Shown here one piece after another: positions 13,442 to 18,746 of a stretch of DNA of 18,746 nt; the first letter of the stretch is position 1, and every line of letters starts with the position of its first letter. Both the position numbers and the translations under genes were made by a program. Source of the DNA: Phycisphaerales bacterium (lineage in GTDB: Bacteria > Planctomycetota > Phycisphaerae > SM23-33). The DNA lies in the NCBI GenBank assembly GCA_003171235.1, contig PMYM01000139.1, forward strand, positions 1-18,746, written 5' to 3'. The notes under the pieces were generated by a model. That model was not told the DNA's origin. It saw nothing but the letters and a program-made list of their open reading frames with translations, and ran no database searches.

Positions 13442-13909
13442 ATGCCGATTCCTAAGGAGAACCTGGCACAGGCCAGCGAGTTTGCGGTAGCTTCAGAGTT
13501 GTGCCGACGGGGAATGTACGCCCAACTCACTATGGGTACGCACAAGCGTACTGACATATTGGTAGAATCCGATAACTTACTGCTACGCGTCCAAGTCAAA
13601 GGTAAGCAGGTCAAAGAATGGCCCGGGGTTACGGGGGTTTTCGGAGAAGGGAGTATTCTGGTCTTTGTCGATTATTACGCCAAATCTCTGGCGGACACCC
13701 CGGACTTCTATGTGTTGACAACCTCCGACTGGGAATCGCTCTTGAGAAAAGAGATTATCGAAACTGGCAAGTTGGCGGACGGTAACACGCGTATAGACGA
13801 ATTTAACTGCCCTATTTGGAAAGATGGCTGGCGCGGTATGAACGTCAAGCCGCATCAAATTGCCGAACACAAAGACAGGTGGGACAAAATCAAATCGATC
13901 CTCGGATAG
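13442..13909 (+). CDS. PD-(D/E)XK nuclease-like protein
   Basis: A 155-residue protein with the layout of small PD-(D/E)XK endonucleases. The first helix, LAQASEFAVASELCRRGM (8-25), carries E13 and E19. A strand follows with D38 in RTDILVE (36-42), then LLLRVQVKGKQ (46-56), giving D...Q51-x-K53, the QxK variant of the ExK motif. After this comes SILVFVDYY and a DFYVLTTSDW strand-helix, as in Holliday-junction resolvase-like folds. The RVQVK form is typical of the PDDEXK_5-like group, which includes proteins linked to mobile elements and restriction. The ATG at 13442 has AGGGG 6 nt upstream; a longer frame from 13385 lacks such a site. It is the last gene of the cassette. The catalytic residues look intact, so nuclease activity is plausible but unproven. 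Confidence 0.75.
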   Translation: MPIPKENLAQASEFAVASELCRRGMYAQLTMGTHKRTDILVESDNLLLRVQVKGKQVKEWPGVTGVFGEGSILVFVDYYAKSLADTPDFYVLTTSDWESLLRKEIIETGKLADGNTRIDEFNCPIWKDGWRGMNVKPHQIAEHKDRWDKIKSILG

Positions 13910-14015
13910 AACCTGTCCTAAGCTCTCAAATGCCTTCGATTCCTGATGCCTTTCTCTTCCGTAATCCTCGTGCTGTATATCAAGACAAGCTGCTCTCTTC
14001 ATCGCACCTTGTAGA

Positions 14016-15887
14016 TTACAGTTGTTCCGGCAGGACGTAGTCGCCCTTGGCCTTCTGCAGCGCCAGCAGGCGGTCGCGCTGGGTAGAGAGTTCCTCGAAG
14101 ATGGCCTTGGGGGCGTCGGCGATATCCTGGTAGACCTTGGTGATGCGATCCAGCTTGGCCAGGTTCTCCTTGACGCGGATCTTGAACTGCTCGTCGTACT
14201 GGGCCTGCGTGTAGTCCTTGCCCAGCACCTGCCCGAAGAGCTTTTTGAGATCGGCGTATTTGGGCAAGAAACCTGTGGGGCCTTTGATTGCCTCGACCTG
14301 ACCGTGGACCCGCAACTCGGCCCACTTGACCCATACGGCCTTGTCCAGCATGCCGTTTAGGTAGTTGCCGTCAGCGCCGCGGAGGAAGTAATTGACCCCG
14401 AAGATCGGCGGGGCCTTGGGCAGCCCAGCGGCGAAATCCAGGTTGTTCTGGATGTATTTGCCCAGGGGAATGGCCACGAAGTCCATGTTGCTCATCAGAT
14501 TGAACTTCCGCACGCCCTGCTGGCCGATGGTGGCGGCGGTGGTCTCGCTCTCCAGGCTGGCGCCCATGGTCACGATGCCGTGCCGCCAGGAAAAGCTCTG
14601 CTGCACCGGCGCCCAGGTGTCGCTGTCGCGCCCGCCGTAAATGATGCCGCCCACAACCACGCCGGCTGGATCGTTCAGGGCCGCATCCACGTTGGCCAGG
14701 CGGTGCAGACTGATGGTGTAGCGGGCGTTGCCGTCGCTAGCGGGAATTTCCCTGCCGGCGGCGTCTTTCTTGCCCTTGGTCCACCGCCCGGAGGCGTTGA
14801 CGCCCTCGGCCGGCAGTTCGCAGCCCATGCCCAGCCAATGCGGCTTGCCGTCCTTGACCAGCACGTTGGAGAAGACCACCTCGCCCGGGGTGGTCAGCAC
14901 CTTGTAGATGACCGGGTCGTTCTTGGGATTGACGTCCTGGATGATGCCGAAGATGCCCTTCTCGACGTTGGCGGCCCGGAACTTGCCGTCGATGACGCGG
15001 AAGTAAGCCAGGTCGTCGCCCACGATGCTCTCGCCCGGCAGCATGGCCGTGGAGGTCTTGCCGCAGGCCGACGGGAAGGCCCCGCAAAAATACGTCTTGC
15101 GCCCGCCCGGGCCGTTGACGCCCAGGGTGAACATGTGCTCGGCCAGCCAACCGTCGCGGTCGGCCTTGCGAATGGCCAGGCGCAGGGCCAGTTTCTTGAG
15201 GCCCACGGTGTTGCCGGCGTACTGGGTGTTGACCGAGAGCACCATGTCCTGGGCGATGTCGATGTAGATGCGGCGCTTGTCGGTGTCGATGCTGGTGAGG
15301 TCGGGCCCCAACCGGCCGGCGGAGTGCAGGAAGCGGAAGAATTCCCCACTGTTGCCGATCTTGCGGAACTGCTCGTAGCCGCCGCGGTAAAGCAGCGTTT
15401 CGCTGTGGGCGACGTAGCCCGAGTCGGTGATCTGGGTGCAGGGGATGGCGAAAACCGAGCCGGTCGGACCCAGGCAGAAGAAGCAGACGATCATTGTCCG
15501 GCCCTTCATGCAGCCGGCCAGATAGGAGCGGATCTCCTTTAGGCCTTCCTCCCGCCCCATAGCCAGCAATCCCTTGCCCAGGGTCATGCCCGGGGGCAGG
15601 AGGTACTTGGTCGAGCCGGGGTCGCGGGCCAGGTCGTTGCAGGAGTCGAAGTGGATGGTGTGCCCGTCCATGACCAGGGACGCTTCCTCGCGGTTGTCCT
15701 TGGCCAACTGGCGGATCGCGTCATGGTCGGCGGGAGAATCATCAAATACCGCCACCTTGGCGGGCTCACAAAGAGCGATGGCGTCGGCCAGGAAATCGTA
15801 TAGCTTGTCGTTCTCCAACCCCGTCAGTTTGGCCAGGCTGGCCGAGTCCATCTTGCTCTTGAACAATGCCTCGTTCTTGCCGCTCAT
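14016..15887 (-). CDS. pckG: Phosphoenolpyruvate carboxykinase (GTP)
   Basis: A 623-residue cytoplasmic enzyme that interconverts oxaloacetate + GTP and phosphoenolpyruvate + CO2 + GDP, central to gluconeogenesis or anaplerosis. The P-loop is FPSACGKTST (271-280), with the hyper-reactive cysteine C275 that marks the GTP class. The second kinase motif is GDDLAY (290-295), and H251 in AEHMFTLGV is the expected Mn ligand region. YVAHSETLLYRGG (158-170) lies in the substrate domain. Length matches the family. I chose the ATG at 15887 because a strong CAGGAG lies 7 nt upstream; a frame open to 16094 adds 69 residues of non-conserved sequence. It converges with the nuclease-like gene, 106 nt apart. 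The leader region upstream holds a hairpin and a repeat element. Confidence 0.95.
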   Translation of the reverse strand: MSGKNEALFKSKMDSASLAKLTGLENDKLYDFLADAIALCEPAKVAVFDDSPADHDAIRQLAKDNREEASLVMDGHTIHFDSCNDLARDPGSTKYLLPPGMTLGKGLLAMGREEGLKEIRSYLAGCMKGRTMIVCFFCLGPTGSVFAIPCTQITDSGYVAHSETLLYRGGYEQFRKIGNSGEFFRFLHSAGRLGPDLTSIDTDKRRIYIDIAQDMVLSVNTQYAGNTVGLKKLALRLAIRKADRDGWLAEHMFTLGVNGPGGRKTYFCGAFPSACGKTSTAMLPGESIVGDDLAYFRVIDGKFRAANVEKGIFGIIQDVNPKNDPVIYKVLTTPGEVVFSNVLVKDGKPHWLGMGCELPAEGVNASGRWTKGKKDAAGREIPASDGNARYTISLHRLANVDAALNDPAGVVVGGIIYGGRDSDTWAPVQQSFSWRHGIVTMGASLESETTAATIGQQGVRKFNLMSNMDFVAIPLGKYIQNNLDFAAGLPKAPPIFGVNYFLRGADGNYLNGMLDKAVWVKWAELRVHGQVEAIKGPTGFLPKYADLKKLFGQVLGKDYTQAQYDEQFKIRVKENLAKLDRITKVYQDIADAPKAIFEELSTQRDRLLALQKAKGDYVLPEQL

Positions 15888-16040
15888 GTTCGACTCCTGC
15901 TGTAGAGCGTGTCCCTCCGGCTTCCGCCCGGTTTTAGCATCCGTGGAATGCGCTTCGGATCGGGACGTATCACGAAGAATGCATCTTACCCGAAAGGGTA
16001 AGGGGCTACTTCTACGGGCAGTTATGGCAAAAGTCAAGAT
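15888..16040 (-). other. Leader region of the PEP carboxykinase gene
   Basis: Part of the 322-nt gap between the PEP carboxykinase and the RAYT-like gene. It holds the CAGGAG ribosome-binding site (15895-15900), a perfect 7-bp hairpin CTTACCC-GAAA-GGGTAAG at 15985-16002 (a GNRA loop on the plus strand), and weaker GC-rich stems nearer the start codon. No convincing promoter hexamer pair and no known riboswitch pattern was recognised. Confidence 0.4.
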
Positions 16041-16220
16041 TAAAACACAACCCAAAAACCAAGGTCTAAATCCTAAGCACAGAATCCTAAGCACAAAATC
16101 CTAAACAATGACCCAAGCACAAAATTCCAAAAAGGAGTGTCCAAAGAGATGGTCCTTTTCTTCTCAGCATTGGTGCTTTTCTGCTTGTTTAGGATTTAGA
16201 GCTTGGTGCTTAGAGTTTTA
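16041..16220. repeat. AT-rich MITE-like inverted-repeat element with tandem words
   Basis: The outer arms 16041-16077 and 16187-16220 are related inverted repeats sharing TAAAAC, ACCAAG and TCTAAATCCTAA in the same order. Inside the left half, the word AATCCTAAGCACA repeats in degenerate tandem (16068-16098), and an inner pair AAAAGGA...TCCTTTT lies at about 16131-16160. It is strikingly AT-rich against its surroundings. Its right arm contains the stop codon (16210-16212) of the RAYT-like gene. It appears to be a small non-coding mobile repeat. Confidence 0.65.
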
Positions 16221-16659
16221 ACGTCGCGGCTCCGGCAGGTTGCCCGCTGCTCAGGCAGGATAGCAGCAAGCCGGCCTGCTCAAGCTGATCGCGGCCGTTA
16301 AGCAGTTCCTCGGCCAGGTGCAGGGCCGGCCCCTCCAGACTGCAACTGGCGAACCGGCCGTGAAAAAGATGGCCCCGCTGGCCGTCGCGGGCGTTGACGC
16401 ATCGGCTGTAGAAGCCGGCGGCGTTACGCACCGCCCTGGCCAAGCCCGCGGCCCCCCGCAGTTTGACGATCAGCAGGGCCTGGCGGTCATCCAGCCTGTT
16501 TTTCAGCAGCGCTGCGCCCTCTTGCCGCAGGTAGCCTTCCAGGATGGCCAGGAATCGCCCACGGTCCGTCGGGTGGGGAAAAAGCGATCGCCCGGTGGAA
16601 GCCTTCAGCCGCACCAGTTGGGGGTGCTGGGGAATGACTATGCGGGCAGTTCGAGGCAT
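16210..16659 (-). CDS. RAYT-like (REP-associated transposase) protein lacking the HUH motif
   Basis: A 149-residue protein that begins MPRTARIVIPQHPQLV, like REP-associated tyrosine transposases (RAYT, TnpA_REP, Y1_Tnp superfamily), which cut and move REP palindromes as single strands. LARAVRNAAGFYSRCVN (73-89) keeps the catalytic-Tyr region (Y84), and GQRGHLFHGRFASCSLE (93-109) matches the conserved RGHLWxGRFxSCPLD block. Where RAYTs have MPNHVHLLV, this protein has LDDRQALLI (56-64), so both histidines of the HUH metal site are missing. The frame is unbroken, so this is not an obvious pseudogene: it may be domesticated or recently inactivated. I chose the ATG at 16659, the usual family start, over a TTG at 16686. 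The stop lies inside an inverted-repeat element. Confidence 0.72.
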   Translation of the reverse strand: MPRTARIVIPQHPQLVRLKASTGRSLFPHPTDRGRFLAILEGYLRQEGAALLKNRLDDRQALLIVKLRGAAGLARAVRNAAGFYSRCVNARDGQRGHLFHGRFASCSLEGPALHLAEELLNGRDQLEQAGLLLSCLSSGQPAGAATLKL

Positions 16660-16742
16660 GCCTGGAAAGGATAAGCCCCGGACCAAACAAGCGCCAAATC
16701 AAAAACGAATCAACCCGTCCTTACCGGTCGCCGCTTCAGCGA

Positions 16743-17915
16743 CTATTCCGCCGCATTCTGATCGGGGGATGAGCCGCTGCCGCCGCAGATGCGGCGATGC
16801 TCCAGTATGCAGAAGCGGTCGGTCATGCCGGCGACGTAGTCGCAGACCACGCGGTGGGGGCCCTGCTGGTCGATACGCCGGCGGTAGCGGTCGGGCAATT
16901 CCTCCGGGTGGGCTATGAAGGCAAGGAAAAGCTCGCGCAGCGACCGCCGGGCCTGGTCCTTGGAGGCTTGCCCCTTGGGATGCAGGTAAACCTTCTCCAT
17001 CAGGAACTGCTGCAACTGGTCCAGCTCGCGCCGCAGGTTTTCATTGAGGCCGGCGAGCTTGGCCGGGGCGTCCATGACCGCCCGGCAATCCGCCGGATTC
17101 AACCGGCCCAGGGTTTGGGCGGTGGCGGCCAGGGCGTTATCCGTCAGCAGGGCCAGCAGGTTGCCGCAGGCGCGGATTCGCTTGTGGACAGGCGAGGCCT
17201 GCGGCATGGCCGCGGCGGCGGTCTCCCACGCCCGGCGATACAGGGCAAGCTCCAGCAGGTGCTCGTGCGCAATCCAGCCGGCGGCCAGGGCGTCGGCGGT
17301 GTCGGCCGAGGTGTAGGCGATTTCGTCGGCCAGGTCCACCAGTTGCCCTTCCAGGGGGGCCTGGCGGCAGGCATCGAAGGCGGCGCCGGCCGGGGCGTCG
17401 TAGCGGGTTGAATGCTTGGCCAGGCAGCAGCGGACGGCCCAGGTGAGGTTCAGGCCCCGGAACTGGGGATAGGGATGCTCCAGGTGCTCCACCACGCGCA
17501 GGCTCTGCCGATTGTGCTCGAAATGGCCATGCTCAGCCATCAACTCGTCCAGCACCGCCTCGCCGTCGTGCCCGAAGGGGGGATGGCCCAGGTCGTGGGC
17601 CAGGGCGACGGCCTCACAAACGTCCTCGTTGGCGCGCAGGGCGCGGGCCAACGTGCGGGCGATCTGTGCCACTTCCAGCGAGTGCGTCAGCCGCGTGCGG
17701 TAGTGGTCCTGCTCGTGGGGCACGAAGACCTGGGTCTTGTAGTCCAGCCGCCGAAAGGCCGAGCAGTGCACGATGCGGTCGCGATCCCGGCTGTAGGACG
17801 TTCGGTAAGGGTGCTCGTCCTGGGGGTATTCGCGCCCGCCGCTGTCCCGCTCATGCAGGGCCCAGGGAGCCAGGAACGAGTCGTGCCAGCTTTCAAATTG
17901 TTCTCGCTCGGTCAT
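16743..17915 (-). CDS. Deoxyguanosinetriphosphate triphosphohydrolase-like HD protein
   Basis: A 390-residue HD-superfamily enzyme of the dGTPase/dNTPase family, which hydrolyses dNTPs to deoxynucleosides and triphosphate and so controls nucleotide pools. The N-terminal block SRDRDRIVHCSAFRRLDYKT (42-61) and TRLTHSLEVAQIAR (74-87, with H78) are family hallmarks. AHDLGHPPFGHDGE (106-119) holds the metal-binding HD pair H107-D108, and the later helix LVDLADEIAYTSAD carries the final metal aspartate. Length fits the family's type without an N-terminal extension. The ATG at 17915 has no clear ribosome-binding site. It lies between the HIT gene upstream (109-nt gap containing a palindrome) and the RAYT-like gene downstream (83-nt gap). 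Confidence 0.94.
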   Translation of the reverse strand: MTEREQFESWHDSFLAPWALHERDSGGREYPQDEHPYRTSYSRDRDRIVHCSAFRRLDYKTQVFVPHEQDHYRTRLTHSLEVAQIARTLARALRANEDVCEAVALAHDLGHPPFGHDGEAVLDELMAEHGHFEHNRQSLRVVEHLEHPYPQFRGLNLTWAVRCCLAKHSTRYDAPAGAAFDACRQAPLEGQLVDLADEIAYTSADTADALAAGWIAHEHLLELALYRRAWETAAAAMPQASPVHKRIRACGNLLALLTDNALAATAQTLGRLNPADCRAVMDAPAKLAGLNENLRRELDQLQQFLMEKVYLHPKGQASKDQARRSLRELFLAFIAHPEELPDRYRRRIDQQGPHRVVCDYVAGMTDRFCILEHRRICGGSGSSPDQNAAE

Positions 17916-17926
17916 GTTTTGGGTGC

Positions 17927-17989
17927 CATGCCCTTACGCGTCTTTCTTGACCGGCGTAGCCTTGGCGAAGCCGGTTGCGGAAGGGCATG
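17927..17989. repeat. Nested palindrome between the dNTPase and HIT genes
   Basis: The outer arms CATGCCCTTACGC (17927-17939) and GCGGAAGGGCATG (17977-17989) pair at 12 of 13 positions. Inside is a second hairpin, ACCGGC (17950-17955) with GCCGGT (17970-17975), around GTAGCCTTGGCGAA. The nested form suggests a dispersed REP-like element or a structured RNA just before the dNTPase start codon at 17915. Confidence 0.55.
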
Positions 17990-18000
17990 TTCTATGTCCC

Positions 18001-18027
18001 CACTCCGCACTTCGCACTTCCGCACTA
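18001..18027. repeat. Short tandem CACTTCG-type repeat at the HIT gene end
   Basis: Degenerate tandem words CACTCCG, CACTTCG, CACTTCCG and CACTAG run to the HIT gene stop codon, which reads CTA on this strand at 18025-18027. The last word supplies the stop. A short, low-complexity array next to the palindrome at 17927-17989. Confidence 0.45.
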
Positions 18028-18558
18028 GCTTTTGGGCAGTTGCATTTCCCGCGAGACCTTTAAGAGTTGCTGGTGCAGTTCGCTCAGGGCCTGGGGAATC
18101 ACCCGCACGTCGGCCAGCACGGACATGAAATTGGTGTCGCCCGACCAGCGCGGCACCAGGTGCAGGTGCAAGTGCCCGGGCAGGCCGGCGCCGGCGCAGC
18201 GCCCGATGTTCAGCCCGATGTTATAGCCGTCGGCGCGGCAGACGGCCCCCAGCAGCCGCTGGGCGTCGCGGGTGAGCTTCATCAGTTCCAGCAGCACCGG
18301 CTCGTCCAACTCTTCCAGGCCGGCCTTGTGCGCCCGCGGGGCGATCAGAAGATGTCCGCCGGTATAGGGATAGCGGTTCATCAGCACCACGCACAGAGGG
18401 GTGCGCCAGAGGACCAGATTCGCATCGTCATTCTGGGCCTCCTGTTCTGCCCGGCAGAGAAAGCACCCCTCCGGCTCTTTGTCCAACCGGCGGATGTACT
18501 CCATTCGCCAGGGTGCGTGAATGTTGGCGTTGTGCTCAGGAGGCTCTTTCTTGCTCAT
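18025..18558 (-). CDS. HIT family hydrolase (Ap4A phosphorylase-like)
   Basis: A 177-residue histidine-triad nucleotide-binding protein that hydrolyses or transfers nucleotidyl groups, for example from dinucleoside polyphosphates or AMP conjugates. CFLC (32-35) is a Cys pair common in this branch. LMNRYPYTGGHLLIAPRAH (59-77) is the substrate-side strand region. GLNIGRCAGAGLPGHLHLHL (115-134) contains the triad H129-x-H131-x-H133 with the catalytic middle histidine. Length and the GLPGHLHLHLVPRW form resemble Ap4A phosphorylase-like HIT proteins. The ATG at 18558 is chosen as it begins the conserved protein; a frame open to 18618 adds 20 residues with no support. A TATATT at about 18566 is a possible -10, but no -35 was found. 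The precise substrate is unknown. Confidence 0.93.
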   Translation of the reverse strand: MSKKEPPEHNANIHAPWRMEYIRRLDKEPEGCFLCRAEQEAQNDDANLVLWRTPLCVVLMNRYPYTGGHLLIAPRAHKAGLEELDEPVLLELMKLTRDAQRLLGAVCRADGYNIGLNIGRCAGAGLPGHLHLHLVPRWSGDTNFMSVLADVRVIPQALSELHQQLLKVSREMQLPKS

Positions 18559-18634
18559 GCGATTAATATACCCGCCAATGGGGGTCCCGGAAAGAAACAG
18601 CCCAAGAGTCCCTAACAAAATGACCCGTGGCCGC

Positions 18635-18738
18635 GACGCCGCGGATTTTGACGCAGGCCAAGACGCGAGGGCGAAGACGACCCCAAGGCGGGTCGTCGAG
18701 CCCGAGCAACGCCGGCATGCGGCAAAAGATGCGGCGTC
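18635..18738. repeat. Long imperfect palindrome at the window end
   Basis: The outer arms GACGCCGC (18635-18642) and GCGGCGTC (18731-18738) are exact inverses, flanked inward by TTTT and AAAA. The centre is a perfect 8-bp hairpin, GACGACCC (18676-18683) and GGGTCGTC (18690-18697), with loop CAAGGC; partial pairing fills the space between. The region is open in some frames on both strands, but no protein family was recognised, and palindromic structure explains the sequence better than a gene. It may be a dispersed repeat or a structured RNA. Confidence 0.5.
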
Positions 18739-18746
18739 CCTGCGGG

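Noticed and set aside
13910..13920. CCTGTCC after the nuclease-like gene, shared with the tRNA-Leu 3' end, as a possible attachment-site repeat
   Set aside because: Only 7 nt match; this is too short to distinguish from chance, and no integrase gene is present.
14580..15542. A 320-residue plus-strand frame opposite PEP carboxykinase
   Set aside because: It is fully antisense to a strongly conserved enzyme gene and has no recognisable motif.
16041..16110. Regular short repeats considered as a CRISPR array
   Set aside because: The words are about 14 nt, degenerate and without unique spacers, and no cas gene is nearby.
16660..16686. Nine extra N-terminal residues of the RAYT-like protein from a TTG start
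   Set aside because: The family normally begins at MPRxxRIV, and no ribosome-binding site supports the TTG.

Overview
The window is high-GC bacterial DNA with densely packed genes, most of them on the minus strand. Gene content suggests a member of the Planctomycetota (Phycisphaerae-like): a Gld-type ABC export operon (ATPase, permease, GldG-like and DUF4340 proteins), a GTP-dependent PEP carboxykinase, a GH4 glycosidase paired with a sugar isomerase-like protein, and many small palindromic repeats between genes. This placement is inferred from gene content and style, not from a marker gene.

Layout. 1-1458 (+): the C-terminal end of a probable PrmC-like methyltransferase, followed 12 nt later by a CCA-adding enzyme/poly(A) polymerase family protein. 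1496-3794 (-): a sugar isomerase/epimerase-like gene and a GH4 alpha-galactosidase-like gene, ending in a clear intrinsic terminator. 3875-11106 (-): the ABC operon, running from a near-consensus promoter (about 11078-11106) through the ATPase, permease and GldG-like protein to a membrane-anchored protein built from five DUF4340-like units; a REP-like palindrome abuts its last stop codon. 11165-12400 (-): two very small overlapping helical genes followed by proC. 12501-12665 (+): a tRNA-Leu(GAG) gene with its own promoter and a trailing hairpin. 12692-13909 (+): an AT-richer three-gene cassette encoding a HEPN-like protein, a small BolA-like protein and a PD-(D/E)XK nuclease-like protein. 14016-15887 (-): GTP PEP carboxykinase. 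16041-16220: an AT-rich inverted-repeat element. 16210-16659 (-): a REP-associated transposase (RAYT) relative whose HUH motif is gone although its reading frame is intact. 16743-17915 (-): an HD-domain dNTP triphosphohydrolase. 18025-18558 (-): a HIT-family hydrolase. 18635-18738: a long imperfect palindrome at the window end.

How it fits together. Most genes are housekeeping or metabolic: tRNA 3'-end maturation (the tRNA-Leu here has no encoded CCA), proline synthesis, gluconeogenesis or anaplerosis, nucleotide pool control, oligosaccharide breakdown and membrane export. Two things stand out. One is the compositionally different HEPN / BolA-like / PD-(D/E)XK cassette just behind the tRNA gene, which is the best candidate here for an undescribed accessory (defence or toxin-antitoxin-like) system. 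The other is the set of at least five different palindromic repeat types between genes, together with a RAYT-like protein that has lost its catalytic histidines, which may be a domesticated transposase.
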